This document shows, one piece after another, positions 1 to 8,710 of a DNA stretch of 52,622 nt. Numbering within the stretch: the stretch's first letter is position 1; every line of letters starts with the position of its first letter. The notes under the pieces were generated by a model. The model saw nothing but the letters and a program-made list of their open reading frames with translations. It ran no database searches and was not told the DNA's origin. The translations under genes were made by a program, and so were the position numbers. This DNA comes from Candidatus Aphodousia gallistercoris. GTDB taxonomy: Bacteria; Pseudomonadota; Gammaproteobacteria; Burkholderiales; Burkholderiaceae_F. The DNA lies in assembly GCA_018714185.1 (NCBI GenBank), contig DVNT01000060.1, forward strand, positions 1-52,622. The letters run 5' to 3'.

Positions 1-87
1 CCCAAATTTTGCAGAAATAGTTAAGTAGTTCAAATCGCTGTCACCCCAAAATACTCGTAAGTTCTCAAATTTATTCATTTTTTGGAC

Positions 88-116
88 TTGCGAGTTTTCT
101 TTTTATTTGTTATACT
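88..116 (+). promoter_or_regulatory. Promoter of the IS transposase
   Basis: TTGCGA (88-93) and TATACT (111-116) are separated by exactly 17 bp, 30 bp upstream of the transposase ATG. It fits a sigma-70 promoter. Assigned by sequence only. Confidence 0.55.
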
Positions 117-146
117 AGTTACGTATTTAACGGTACTATAAAAACC

Positions 147-2003
147 ATGACTGCCATCAACATCCCTGAATTGCCCAAGTTCATCGTTAACCGCTCCGGT
201 CAACACAAATACGTCTTTACCTATAAAAATCGCTGGGACAAAGAGACTCAACGCTCTACCCGCGGCAAGGGGGATACCAAAAGTGTTGGCAAACTCATCG
301 AGGTGCCCGGACGCTCCGATTGTGGCGAAATTCTTTTCAACGAAGAGTTCAAGGAGCTGTATCCGCAATTGCGCCTTTTGCGCGTATTCCGTTACAAAGG
401 CGGGCGACTTGAGTTCAAGGCTATCGACGAGGATTTGGTCAATATCGTCAAACCCGGTCAAGTCCAAAGACTTCATGCCGGCGCTTCTTGGGCTTTAAAC
501 CAAATTGTCGGCTCAACGGCTTTAGGGCGTGTTCTGCGTTCAACTTTCCCTAATCACAAGGCCTACAACCGGCTCTTGTCTTTGGCTTATTACTTGGTCA
601 TCAACAAGGATTCGTCCTTGTGCAACTACGAAGAGTTTGCTGAGTGCACCTGGTTGCCTTACCGCTACGGCGTAACCGGCGGCTCCATCAGTCGCCTGCT
701 TCGTGGCATCAGTAAAGATAAGGTGACCCGCTTTATCGTAAAATTGCACCAAGAGTACAACCGTCAATACGGGGACAGCCTTTGCGAAAGACGCTTTTGG
801 GCACTGGATCCGACCTCCATTACTTCTTACTCCAATGGCATAGCCTCTGTCGAATACGGTCACAATAAGGATTTGATTGAAGCACCTCAAACGAATGTGT
901 TGATGGTGATTGATCAGCAAACGGGACAGCCGCTTTACTACCGAAACTTTGACGGCAACGTGCCCGATGTCAGTACGATACGCAACACACTAGCCGAAAT
1001 GACTCTGATGCAAGCGGATCTTAGCAAGATCGTTTTGGTCACCGACCGAGGCTACGGCTCAGCAGCCAATTGGGACGACATGCTGCGCAATGGGGTAAGT
1101 TTTCTGAGCAATGCCAAGCTCAATCTGAACAGCCTCATCAAAGACCTAATCCAAGAGCATTACGGAGAGCTTCTCGACTGGAATCACAGTGTGCCCTTTA
1201 TCGTTCAAAACGCGGTGACGATCCCGATTCAATGGCAGTACGATGAGTTTCCCGTGGAGGGTAAACGCCAACAGAGGAAAGCGGAAAAAACGCTGTACAT
1301 GCACCTGTACTTTAGCAAAGTGATCAATGATGAGGCCACGCGTCGTTTGCAAGCCAAACTCAACGCGGCACTCCAACAAGAGCGAAGCAATCCGAAGAAA
1401 TTAACGCAAGATCAGGAAAATGATCTGAAACAGTACACGGAGCCAACAGAGGGTGGGCGTCGTCGCATCAATATGTACAAAGTCAATGAATCGCTCAAGT
1501 ATGCCGGGGTGCGGGTACTGGTGAGCGATGCTGTCTCGGATGCCCTGGAGTGTGCGGTCGCGTACGAAGAACGCAATCAGGTGGAATATGCCTTTAATAC
1601 GCTCAAGGCTAGGCTTAACTGCAATCGAACCCGTGTGCACTCAACTGAGGCTTGGGAAGGAAAGTTGTTTCTGCAATTTTTAGCGACTACGATCAGTGCT
1701 TTGGTAAGAGCACGGATCAAGCTCTATAACGAGCGGGCCAAACAAGACAAGCTGAACTATCGTGTGCACTACGACAGTGACAACAAGCTGCTGGCCAAGC
1801 TCAATAACATTTACATGACGCAATTTAGCAACGGCTGGGTTTTTGACGAAGTCGTCGGCAAGAAAAAGGAACTCTTCAAGATTTTGAATGTCCCGGTACC
1901 GACCACTGAACAGGTGAGTGCCGAAGAGGCGGCTGAACCGGAAACGGATGACTTGGGCGGAGAGTCAGTTATCGAGATTGAAGATGAAGTGGAAGATCTG
2001 TAG
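147..2003 (+). CDS. IS1634 family transposase
   Basis: DDE transposase of 618 residues that cuts and pastes its own IS element. The RNase H-like catalytic triad can be placed: Asp221 in ALDPTS, Asp300 in VTDRGYGS, and Glu480 within YEERNQVEYAFNTLK, which fits the Y-x2-R-x3-E-x6-K signature of the IS4 superfamily. The length of about 600 residues and a long insertion before the glutamate match the IS1634 group (family knowledge). The C-terminus is a short acidic tail. The frame is uninterrupted and all catalytic residues are present, so the enzyme may be active. The ATG at 147 is preceded by a good promoter but by no clear Shine-Dalgarno, which is common in IS transposases. Confidence 0.9.
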   Translation: MTAINIPELPKFIVNRSGQHKYVFTYKNRWDKETQRSTRGKGDTKSVGKLIEVPGRSDCGEILFNEEFKELYPQLRLLRVFRYKGGRLEFKAIDEDLVNIVKPGQVQRLHAGASWALNQIVGSTALGRVLRSTFPNHKAYNRLLSLAYYLVINKDSSLCNYEEFAECTWLPYRYGVTGGSISRLLRGISKDKVTRFIVKLHQEYNRQYGDSLCERRFWALDPTSITSYSNGIASVEYGHNKDLIEAPQTNVLMVIDQQTGQPLYYRNFDGNVPDVSTIRNTLAEMTLMQADLSKIVLVTDRGYGSAANWDDMLRNGVSFLSNAKLNLNSLIKDLIQEHYGELLDWNHSVPFIVQNAVTIPIQWQYDEFPVEGKRQQRKAEKTLYMHLYFSKVINDEATRRLQAKLNAALQQERSNPKKLTQDQENDLKQYTEPTEGGRRRINMYKVNESLKYAGVRVLVSDAVSDALECAVAYEERNQVEYAFNTLKARLNCNRTRVHSTEAWEGKLFLQFLATTISALVRARIKLYNERAKQDKLNYRVHYDSDNKLLAKLNNIYMTQFSNGWVFDEVVGKKKELFKILNVPVPTTEQVSAEEAAEPETDDLGGESVIEIEDEVEDL

Positions 2004-2131
2004 CGAAAACATTAGAGCCTCCCACTTGTGAGAGGCTCAGCCAGAATAGTTACGTCAAAATCTGCACAATTTTGGTGAAAAGGAAAGCGTTTTGGTCGAA
2101 ATGCGAACGCCAAAAGCTCGGACTGTCGAAG

Positions 2132-2165
2132 ACGAAAAAGAGAGGAACTTCGAAAAGTTCCTCTC
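2132..2165 (-). terminator. Rho-independent terminator of the tRNA-Val gene
   Basis: Read on the minus strand: GAGAGGAACTT, a short loop, AAGTTCCTCTC, then TTTTTC. The stem is about 11 bp and is followed by a T tract, 10 nt beyond the tRNA CCA end. It separates the tRNA from the IS. Confidence 0.75.
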
Positions 2166-2175
2166 CCGTGTATTC

Positions 2176-2252
2176 TGGTAGGCACGATTGGACTCGAACC
2201 AACGACCCCCACCATGTCAAGGTGATGCTCTAACCAACTGAGCTACGTGCCT
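2176..2252 (-). tRNA. tRNA-Val (anticodon GAC)
   Basis: A full cloverleaf can be folded. The acceptor stem is AGGCACG/CGTGCCT, the D stem GCTC/GAGC, the anticodon stem TCACC/GGTGG with loop TTGACAT (anticodon GAC, reading GUC/GUU), and the T arm GTTGG-TTCGAGT-CCAAT. The discriminator is A and the 3' CCA is encoded (2178-2176). Wobble pairs occur in the anticodon and T stems. It is 77 nt with CCA, and has its own promoter and terminator, so it is a single-gene unit. Confidence 0.93.
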
Positions 2253-2265
2253 GAACGAGTTGCGT

Positions 2266-2294
2266 ATATTACAGGACTTTTTTTTCGATTGCAA
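2266..2294 (-). promoter_or_regulatory. Promoter of the tRNA-Val gene
   Basis: On the minus strand TTGCAA (2294-2289) and TAATAT (2271-2266) are separated by 17 bp, with the -10 about 13 bp before the mature tRNA 5' end. An A tract lies in the spacer. It is a near-consensus sigma-70 promoter. Confidence 0.7.
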
Positions 2295-2335
2295 ACTTTT
2301 TTCTAAAAAAATCGAAATTTCCTAAAAATCGGCGT

Positions 2336-3850
2336 TTAGTCTTCGATAAAAGCCTGTTCCCTGACCGAGCGTACGGCCGGTAGCAAAGCCGAAATTAAGA
2401 GCGCAAGTGCAAGGCTAAGCAATCCCACGCAGATCGGACTGGAGACAAAAACAGCCGGGTCGCCGCGCGACAAAAGCATGGCGCGCCTGAGGTTTTCTTC
2501 CATCATGGGGCCGAGGACAAAGCCCAACATCAGAGGGGCCGGTTCACAGCGCAGTTGGTAAAAGGCGTATCCCAGCACGGCAAAGATAGCCATGAGCACG
2601 ATGTCGTAAATATTGCCGTTGACCGAATACACGCCGATCACACACACGGCGAGGATAAAGGGGTACAAAATCCGGTAGGGGATGCGCAGGATTTGCACCC
2701 ACAGCCCGACCATGGGTAGGTTTAAAAGCACTAGGAAGAAGTTGCCGATCCACATGGAAACAATGAGCCCCCAAAAAAGCGAGGGATTGGTATCAATGAC
2801 TTGGGGGCCGGGGGTGATGTTGTGGATGATGAGAGCTCCCATCATCAGAGCCATTACGGCGTTGGAAGGAATGCCCAAGGTCAGCATCGGGATAAAACTT
2901 GTTTGGGCGCCGGCATTGTTGGCGGCTTCAGGTCCTGCGACGGCGCGCAGGTTGCCGGTGCCGACGGGTGCTTCGCCGGCGGCGGGCTTAATCTTTTTTT
3001 CAAGCGTATAGGATGCAAAGGACGAGAGCAGTGCTCCGCCCCCGGGCAATAGCCCCAAGAGGCTGCCGAGTACTGTGCCGCGCGCCATGGCCGGAGCCGT
3101 TTGCGCGATGTCTTTGGCTTTGGGCCAGAGATCGCCGATCGGCAGGCACCCGCGGCTGCCTTGACTTGCCACCAACGCCTGCAGGTTAATGAGCACTTCG
3201 GTGACGCCGTAAATGCCCATGGAAATGACAACGAAATCGATGCCGTCTTGCAGCGTCAGCGTATCGAGCGTAAAGCGCATTTCGCCGGTGTTGACGTCGG
3301 TGCCGACAAGCCCGAGTAGCAGCCCCACAATAACCATGGCGATTGCTTTAAGAAGATCGCCGTTTGAGAGTACGACGGCACCGACTAACCCCAGCACCAT
3401 GAGGCAAAAGTATTCGGGGGCGCCGAACATGAGCGCAAGCTCTGAAAGCGCGGGGCTCGCAAGTGCTATGAGAAACGTAGCGATCGTACCGGCAAAAAAG
3501 CTCGCAAGCGCTGCCATGGCCAACGCCGTGCCGGCCCGGCCCTCTTTGGCTAAGCGGTGGCCGTCCAAGCACGTGACAACGGAAGCGGCTTCGCCCGGGA
3601 TGTTCATGAGGATGGCCGTCGTTGATCCGCCGTATTGGCTTCCGTAGTAGATGCCTGCGAGCATGATGACGGCGGCGGTCGGATCCAATGCATAGGTCAT
3701 CGGCAGCAAAAGGGCAAGCGTGGCCACCGGTCCCAGCCCCGGCAAGACGCCCACCGCGGTGCCAATCAAAACGCCCAGGAAACAGTATCCTATATTGGCT
3801 AGGGTGAGTGCATTGTCTAAGCCCACGGCCAGGTGATTGATAAAGTCCAT
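2336..3850 (-). CDS. tctA: Tripartite tricarboxylate transporter, large permease TctA
   Basis: Large membrane subunit (504 residues) of a TTT-family secondary transporter, which takes up tri- or dicarboxylates or related organic acids with a periplasmic binding protein. It has many hydrophobic segments and the family's glycine/proline-rich loop patterns, such as GTAVGVLPGLGP near the N-terminus, YGSQYGGSTTAILMNIPGE, and GLLPGGGALL in the middle. An upstream in-frame extension to 3904 exists. The ATG at 3850 was chosen because MDFINHL matches the usual start and is preceded by AGGGGGTC at a good distance. It is the last gene of tctC-tctB-tctA, 10 nt after the tctB stop. The substrate cannot be told from sequence. 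Confidence 0.92.
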   Translation of the reverse strand: MDFINHLAVGLDNALTLANIGYCFLGVLIGTAVGVLPGLGPVATLALLLPMTYALDPTAAVIMLAGIYYGSQYGGSTTAILMNIPGEAASVVTCLDGHRLAKEGRAGTALAMAALASFFAGTIATFLIALASPALSELALMFGAPEYFCLMVLGLVGAVVLSNGDLLKAIAMVIVGLLLGLVGTDVNTGEMRFTLDTLTLQDGIDFVVISMGIYGVTEVLINLQALVASQGSRGCLPIGDLWPKAKDIAQTAPAMARGTVLGSLLGLLPGGGALLSSFASYTLEKKIKPAAGEAPVGTGNLRAVAGPEAANNAGAQTSFIPMLTLGIPSNAVMALMMGALIIHNITPGPQVIDTNPSLFWGLIVSMWIGNFFLVLLNLPMVGLWVQILRIPYRILYPFILAVCVIGVYSVNGNIYDIVLMAIFAVLGYAFYQLRCEPAPLMLGFVLGPMMEENLRRAMLLSRGDPAVFVSSPICVGLLSLALALLISALLPAVRSVREQAFIED

Positions 3851-3860
3851 GCCCGACCCC

Positions 3861-4319
3861 CTAAAGCGAAGGCCACAGGGGCAGCTCCAAGCCGATGCCC
3901 GCAACGAAGACGACGGTTATCATAAGGTCGATGGCGGCCGTCAGAAGAAGCGTTTCGAGAAGCGTTCGCTTCAATAAGAGCGCTGAAGCGCCGGCCGTTA
4001 AAACCGTCATGGCCGTGATTAGTCCCAAGGGCTCGAGCACGAAGGCAAAAAAAAGAAGCAGGGCGGTCAAAACGATGAGGCGCTTGAGATCAAAGCGGTA
4101 AATCGGTTCGTGCGGCTTTTTGGGGGTGAAGGAGCCCTTGACGGCAATGGCTAGGCCCAAGAGCATCAAAAGCGTGCTTAAAAGTTTCGGAAAATACCCC
4201 GTTGCCATGCGCGAAGCCGTGCCCATGGGCAGGGCATCCGAAGCAAGGAAAAAAACTAAACCGATGGCGGCCAGGAATAAGCCGGCAGCCGTATCTCGGG
4301 AAAAACGAACCGAAGGCAT
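3861..4319 (-). CDS. tctB: Tripartite tricarboxylate transporter, small permease TctB
   Basis: Small membrane subunit of 152 residues with about four hydrophobic helices, in the expected place between the binding protein and TctA. The first helix (AAGLFLAAIGLVFFLASDALPMG) carries the typical G-x-x-F pattern of TctB proteins. The frame is open further upstream to 4391, but that would overlap tctC heavily. The ATG at 4319, 11 nt after the tctC stop, is the likely start, although its ribosome binding site is weak. Translational coupling to tctC is likely (inference). Confidence 0.82.
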   Translation of the reverse strand: MPSVRFSRDTAAGLFLAAIGLVFFLASDALPMGTASRMATGYFPKLLSTLLMLLGLAIAVKGSFTPKKPHEPIYRFDLKRLIVLTALLLFFAFVLEPLGLITAMTVLTAGASALLLKRTLLETLLLTAAIDLMITVVFVAGIGLELPLWPSL

Positions 4320-4330
4320 GGCAGCGTACT

Positions 4331-5275
4331 CTACGAAAGGGAAAGCGATTTCAAAAGAGTTTCGTATTTTACCTGTTCTTTGGCAATCCATCGGGCAAAG
4401 TCTTGCGGGTTCAGAAGCTTCATGCCGCCTGCGATCCGGTCAAAAAGCGCGGCGCTATCGGCTAGCGACAGGGCGTAGCGGATATCCTCAAAAAGCGTTT
4501 GGCAAAGCGCAGGGTCCGTCCCCTTCGGAGCCAAGAGCCCGAACCAGGTGGAAAGGTCGCACGCGATGCCCAAGCTTTTGAGCGTCGGCACGGCCAAAGG
4601 CTCGTAGGGCGCTTCGGTCGTAACGGCAAGCGCCTTGAGCCTTCCGTCTTCAATGGCTTCGCGGCAACTGCCCCAGTTATCAAACATGAGGTCGGTTTCG
4701 CCTGAAAAGACGGAGAGCTGCGCGGCTTGCGCACCCGCATACGGGATATGCACCATGGGGTAGCCGTGCTGGCCGAGCACAAGGCCTGCGAGGTGGCCGG
4801 CCGAGCCGTTGCCGCCCGAGGCGAAGTTAAGCTCCCCGGGATGGGCTTTGATGTAGGCCAGAAGGCTTGCGGCATCGGTGAGCCCCCATTTTTTCATGGT
4901 CTGCGGCGTCATGACGAGGACATTCGGTGCATCGCTTAAAAGTGCTACGGGCGTGAAGTCGCCTGCCTCATAGGGCAGCCCTTTTTGAATATAGGGGTTG
5001 ACAGCCAGGGTCGCTAGCGCCCCCACCACCAACGTTTTTCCGTCGGGGGCGGCCGTTTTGGCCGCTTGCATGCCGCGGGCGCCCGCCGCGCCCGGGCGGT
5101 TATCTACGACTGTCTTGCCCCAGCGCGACTTGAGCGCTTCGGATAAAAAGCGCGCCGACGCGTCCAGGGGACCTCCTGCCGGATACGGCACGATAATGCG
5201 CATGGTCCGGGCTTTGGCAAGCGCGGCAAGCGGCAAGGCCGCTGCGGCTGCGATAAATAAACGCCGAGAAAGCAT
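4331..5275 (-). CDS. tctC: Tripartite tricarboxylate transporter substrate-binding protein TctC (Bug family)
   Basis: Periplasmic solute receptor of 314 residues. It starts with a cleavable signal peptide (MLSRRLFIAAAAALPLAALAKA) and continues with IIVPYPAGGPLDASARFL, the characteristic first strand and ligand loop of Bug proteins. GAAGARGMQAA and NFASGGNGSAGHLA are further family motifs. It is the first gene of the operon, so it sets expression of the permease genes. No two-component genes (tctDE) are next to it. No clear Shine-Dalgarno precedes the ATG at 5275. Many Bug proteins are orphans, but this one is coupled to its own permease. Confidence 0.92.
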   Translation of the reverse strand: MLSRRLFIAAAAALPLAALAKARTMRIIVPYPAGGPLDASARFLSEALKSRWGKTVVDNRPGAAGARGMQAAKTAAPDGKTLVVGALATLAVNPYIQKGLPYEAGDFTPVALLSDAPNVLVMTPQTMKKWGLTDAASLLAYIKAHPGELNFASGGNGSAGHLAGLVLGQHGYPMVHIPYAGAQAAQLSVFSGETDLMFDNWGSCREAIEDGRLKALAVTTEAPYEPLAVPTLKSLGIACDLSTWFGLLAPKGTDPALCQTLFEDIRYALSLADSAALFDRIAGGMKLLNPQDFARWIAKEQVKYETLLKSLSLS

Positions 5276-5298
5276 AGCAGTGCATCCACAATAACCAT

Positions 5299-5317
5299 TA
5301 CAATTTAGATAATTGTA
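5299..5317. promoter_or_regulatory. Perfect dyad in the divergent tctC/methyltransferase promoter region
   Basis: TACAATT-TAGAT-AATTGTA is a perfect 7-bp inverted repeat with a 5-bp centre, in the 74-bp gap between two divergent genes. Each arm contains TACAAT, which could act as a -10 box on either strand. It is a candidate operator for tctCBA. No regulator gene is adjacent. Confidence 0.4.
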
Positions 5318-5349
5318 GTGTTTTCTCGGGCTTGGGCCATGACGATTGC

Positions 5350-6102
5350 ATGGCCGATCGGCAGTTTATGCATGCACTTTCTGAGTTTTTCATGACAGCG
5401 GCGGGCTCCCAGCTAAGGCGGTGGGAGCTCTCGCGCATGGATAGTCTTTTGTCTGCCTTCGCGGGCGAGGCGGCTTTGCAGGTCGGATCCCCTTACGGGT
5501 GCGTGCTCAGAAATGCCCCGCACAGGCAAAAGATCGTGGGCTTGATGCCGGGCGAGCCCGAAGGGCCCGAATGCTCGGCCGCCCAGCTACTGATTGACTT
5601 TGAAGCGCTTCCCTTTCGCGAGCAATCCTTTGATCTTGTCGTGGCCGTTCACGCTTTGGAGCGTGCCTGTTCGCCCGAAGCTTTCATGAAAGAAATCTTT
5701 CGCGTACTCGCGCCGGAAGGCCGGTTTGTATTGCTGGGGCTTAATCCCTGGGGGCCTTGGTGGATGCGAAAAAAGAAAAAGCTTTTGGGACCTGCCACCT
5801 TTTTTGAACCCTATGCCGTTTCATCGGTTAAGCGGTTGATCGCCCCGTATGGGGTCATCGACCGGGGACAATTCGGCGTTTATAGCCCGTCATTAAGCGA
5901 CAATCCTCAAACGCTCGTGCACTGGTCTTGGTGCGAAAAGGCGGGCGACCGGTGGTGGCCGGTGCTGGCTAACGGCTTTATGCTCGGAGCCGTTAAGAAG
6001 GTTGACGGCATGCGCTTGGTAGGAAAATTGCAAAAAAGCGCCGAAGAGCTCTTAGGCAAAAATTGGGAGGGGGCTCCCGTTGCGCAGTGCCGCAAGCTCT
6101 AA
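5350..6102 (+). CDS. SAM-dependent methyltransferase, class I (type 11 domain)
   Basis: Cytoplasmic methyltransferase-like protein of about 250 residues. The central part shows the second half of the Rossmann SAM fold: [16 protein letters not shown] (motif III/IV region) followed by [20 protein letters not shown]. The usual glycine-rich motif I is not well conserved here (LQVGSPYG), so SAM binding is inferred. In Burkholderiales a homologue commonly lies next to rnhA and dnaQ, as here; its substrate is unknown. A TTG at 5332 would add six residues. The ATG at 5350 was preferred, but no strong ribosome binding site supports either. Confidence 0.72.
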   Translation: MADRQFMHALSEFFMTAAGSQLRRWELSRMDSLLSAFAGEAALQVGSPYGCVLRNAPHRQKIVGLMPGEPEGPECSAAQLLIDFEALPFREQSFDLVVAVHALERACSPEAFMKEIFRVLAPEGRFVLLGLNPWGPWWMRKKKKLLGPATFFEPYAVSSVKRLIAPYGVIDRGQFGVYSPSLSDNPQTLVHWSWCEKAGDRWWPVLANGFMLGAVKKVDGMRLVGKLQKSAEELLGKNWEGAPVAQCRKL

Positions 6103-6230
6103 GTGCAAGGTCTCCGGCTCATTTTCCGATATCCGTTTTTCGCTTTCGGGTTGGCCGCGCGCAAGCCTCGCGCAGAAAAAAGATTTTCTTTAGAATTTGC
6201 GCCTCTAAAACGGAAGGTTTTTCACTGACT

Positions 6231-6680
6231 ATGGCAGACGTTGAACGTAAACTCAAAATTTGGACCGACGGGTCCTGCAAATATAACCCCGGTCCGGGCG
6301 GCTGGGGAGCCTACCTCGTTTGGGGCGACAAGTCGCTTGAGCTTTGCGGCGGCGAAGAGGAAACAACGAATAACCGGATGGAACTCACCGCTGTGATTGA
6401 AGCGCTCTCGGCGGTGAAGCGCCCCGTACCGATGACGATCTATTTGGATAGCCAATACGTTAAAAACGGCATTGCGAGTTGGATTGCCCAATGGAAACGA
6501 AAGGGCTGGCGCACCGCTTCGGGCCAGGCCGTGAAAAACGTCGATCTCTGGAAAAAGCTCGATAGCCTGGTGGCAAGCCACGATATTGAGTGGCGGTGGG
6601 TGAAGGGCCACGCCGGCGAAGAAGGTAACGAGAAAGCCGATGAGCTTGCCAACCGGGGCGTGCCGGTGAAAAAACGCTAA
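6231..6680 (+). CDS. rnhA: Ribonuclease HI
   Basis: Degrades RNA in RNA-DNA hybrids in the cytoplasm (149 residues, the usual length). The catalytic carboxylates are in place: Asp13 (TDGSC), Glu51 (NNRMEL), Asp73 (LDSQY) and Asp137 (NEKADELA), with His127 in the flexible [10 protein letters not shown] loop. The basic handle region ([12 protein letters not shown]) is also present. The frame is open upstream to 6063, overlapping the methyltransferase, but homology begins at the ATG at 6231. It lies 12 nt before dnaQ and is probably co-transcribed with it. Confidence 0.96.
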   Translation: MADVERKLKIWTDGSCKYNPGPGGWGAYLVWGDKSLELCGGEEETTNNRMELTAVIEALSAVKRPVPMTIYLDSQYVKNGIASWIAQWKRKGWRTASGQAVKNVDLWKKLDSLVASHDIEWRWVKGHAGEEGNEKADELANRGVPVKKR

Positions 6681-6692
6681 AAGGAGAAAGTC

Positions 6693-7400
6693 ATGGCTAA
6701 CAAAGTTCGCCGCCAGGTGGCGCTCGATACGGAAACCACCGGCATGTTTGCCGACAAGGGCGACCGGCTGATTTCCATCGGGTGCGTGGAAATCGAGGAG
6801 CGGCGTCTGACGAAAAAGACTTTCTACCGGCTCATCAACCCCGAACGGGAAGTCGATGAAGAGGCCGCCCGCGTGCACGGCTACACGTGGGAAAAACTCA
6901 AAGGGCAGCCCCTTTTTGAAGATATTGTCGATGAGTTTCTTGCCTTCATCAAAGGGGCGGAGCTACTGATTCACAATGCCGAGTTTGACGTGGGCTTTTT
7001 GGATATGGAGCTGACCCGCTTAGGCAAAGGTAAGCTCAAAGACTACTGCTCGGGCATTGTCGATACGCTCGCGCTCGCGCGAAACTTGCGGCCCGGCCAG
7101 CGCAACAATTTGGATGTGCTCTGCTCGGTCTACGGCGTGGACAATACCGACCGTACGCTGCACGGCGCCTTAATCGACGCGCAGCTGCTTGCCAAAGTCT
7201 ATTTGGCGATGACCCGCGGGCAAGAGTCCCTTGATATTTCCACGGTGGATATTTCGGCGCTGCCTCCGATGCCCGAAGACACATCCGTGTTGCGCATTGT
7301 CAAGGCTAGTGCCGAAGAGCTTCAAGCGCACGCGGCGACCATGGCGCTCATTGATAAAGAGAGCAAAGGGCAGACCGTATGGACTGAAGCCAAAGGCTAA
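6693..7400 (+). CDS. dnaQ: DNA polymerase III epsilon subunit (3'-5' proofreading exonuclease)
   Basis: Proofreading exonuclease of the replicative polymerase, 235 residues. It is a DEDDh exonuclease: ExoI LDTETTG, ExoII HNAEFDVGFLDMEL, and ExoIII HGALIDAQLLAKVY with the family's His and Asp. A ribosome binding site AAGGAG sits 7 nt before the ATG. It directly follows rnhA, a pairing seen in many proteobacteria. The partner alpha subunit (dnaE) is in the same window at 25816. Confidence 0.95.
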   Translation: MANKVRRQVALDTETTGMFADKGDRLISIGCVEIEERRLTKKTFYRLINPEREVDEEAARVHGYTWEKLKGQPLFEDIVDEFLAFIKGAELLIHNAEFDVGFLDMELTRLGKGKLKDYCSGIVDTLALARNLRPGQRNNLDVLCSVYGVDNTDRTLHGALIDAQLLAKVYLAMTRGQESLDISTVDISALPPMPEDTSVLRIVKASAEELQAHAATMALIDKESKGQTVWTEAKG

Positions 7401-7411
7401 TAAAAAACGCG

Positions 7412-7440
7412 ACAATGCCGGCCCGCCTGCCGGCATTGTT
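7412..7440 (+). terminator. Terminator-like hairpin after dnaQ
   Basis: ACAATGCCGGC and GCCGGCATTGT form a perfect 11-bp stem with a 6-nt loop, 11 nt after the dnaQ stop. Only a mixed T-rich tract follows (TTGTTGTAATT), so termination efficiency is uncertain. Confidence 0.6.
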
Positions 7441-7565
7441 GTAATTGCTTACAAATCACTTCAATATTTTTGGTGAACTTCCTTATACGAAGAGAAAAAT
7501 TCGGTTGGTAATATTGGCTTATTAACGACTAAGAATTATTTCCCTTTTCCGATTTTTCGAATTCC

Positions 7566-8696
7566 ATGAGAAACAAATTGCAATGGGCCGGTGTCGGCTT
7601 GGCTTTGGCCGTGATGCTTTTATCCGGCTGCTCTGATCGCGGCGCGCGCACCGAACGTGCTCCGCTGCAAGTGACAACGCTGTCGGCGGAGCCGATCAGC
7701 ACCTACCGCTGGGCCGAGACGTTCGGGCAGACCGAGGGGATTGAGCAGGTGGAGGTGCGCGCGCAGGTCAGCGGCGTGCTGCGCAAGCTGCACTTTAAAG
7801 AAGGCGAACGGGTAAAGGCCGGACAAACGCTTTTTGAAATTGAAAAAGACCCGTACGAAGCCGCGCTCACGCAGGCCGTGGCTCAAAGGCGCCAGGCTGA
7901 GGCCAATCTCACGAAAGCCAATCGCGACTACAAGCGCGCCGCTCAACTCATTAAGGTCAATGCCGTAAGCCGCCAAGACTACGATGATGCTAAAACGGCC
8001 GTGGACGTGGCTCAAAGCGAAGTGGCTTTAGCCAAGGCGCAGGAAACCAATGCCCGCATTGACTTGGAACATGCGTTGGTGCCCGCGCCGGTTGACGGCT
8101 ATGCGGGAAAAAGCGAAGTCAATGTGGGGTCGCTTGTGACCGCGCAGACCACGCTTTTAACTTCCATTACCCAGCCCGATACGCTGCGCGTTTCATTTGC
8201 CATTAGCGACCGGGTCGTCTCGCAGGCAACCTTAACCGAAGACAATTTGGTCCAAGTTTTTATTCCCGATACCAAAACGCCCCTGATGGCAAAGCTTGAC
8301 TATATCGGGCAGCAAATTGATGCCAACCGCGGCACGCTGAGGCTGCGCGCGGTGCTGCCGCCGACCGAAAAACTCAAGCCCGGCCAGTATGTGGAGGTGC
8401 GGCTCATGACGGGGCGCTTGGAAAACGTCTTTAGCCTGCCGCAGGGGGCGATTCGCCAGCGGCCCGACGGCACCTATTCGGTCTACGTGATGGATAACGG
8501 CTTGGCGCGCGAGCGAGAAGTTACGTTGAGCCACTGGGAGGGGACCCAGTGGATTGTCACTTCGGGCCTTAAAGCCGGAGACAAGGTCATTGTCGATCAG
8601 ATTTTGCGCTTAAGGGATAAGCTGCCGGTGGCCGAGAAAAAGGTAGAGCCTGCCGCCGTTGAGGCCGAAAGCGGTGCCGCTGAGGCCAAGGCCTAA
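7566..8696 (+). CDS. RND efflux transporter periplasmic adaptor (AcrA/MexA type lipoprotein)
   Basis: Membrane fusion protein of 376 residues linking an inner-membrane RND pump to an outer-membrane channel. The N-terminus is a lipoprotein signal with lipobox LLSGC (Cys22). VEVRAQVSGVLRKLHFKEGERVKAGQTLFEI is the first lipoyl half. The alpha-hairpin (about residues 98-170) is rich in Ala, Gln and Lys, and the second lipoyl half and beta-barrel follow (APVDGYAGKSEVNVGSLV). The C-terminal membrane-proximal domain contains the VSLPQGAIRQRP-like segment. It lies 14 nt upstream of the pump gene. No TetR-type regulator is adjacent. The drug range cannot be told. Confidence 0.93.
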   Translation: MRNKLQWAGVGLALAVMLLSGCSDRGARTERAPLQVTTLSAEPISTYRWAETFGQTEGIEQVEVRAQVSGVLRKLHFKEGERVKAGQTLFEIEKDPYEAALTQAVAQRRQAEANLTKANRDYKRAAQLIKVNAVSRQDYDDAKTAVDVAQSEVALAKAQETNARIDLEHALVPAPVDGYAGKSEVNVGSLVTAQTTLLTSITQPDTLRVSFAISDRVVSQATLTEDNLVQVFIPDTKTPLMAKLDYIGQQIDANRGTLRLRAVLPPTEKLKPGQYVEVRLMTGRLENVFSLPQGAIRQRPDGTYSVYVMDNGLAREREVTLSHWEGTQWIVTSGLKAGDKVIVDQILRLRDKLPVAEKKVEPAAVEAESGAAEAKA

Positions 8697-8710
8697 GCCG
8701 GGAGGAAGCC

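Larger units (their letters stand above)
2..2075 (+). mobile_element. IS1634-type insertion sequence (IS4 superfamily)
   Basis: One long transposase gene is flanked by imperfect terminal inverted repeats. The left end reads CCAAATTTTGCAG from base 2. The reverse complement of the right end, ending at 2075, reads CCAAAATTGTGCAG. The two match apart from one gap and one or two mismatches. The left flank is at the window edge, so a target duplication cannot be checked and the exact left boundary is uncertain. A weak hairpin (GAGCCTC/GAGGCTC, about 2014-2038) follows the transposase stop. The element looks intact. Confidence 0.7.
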
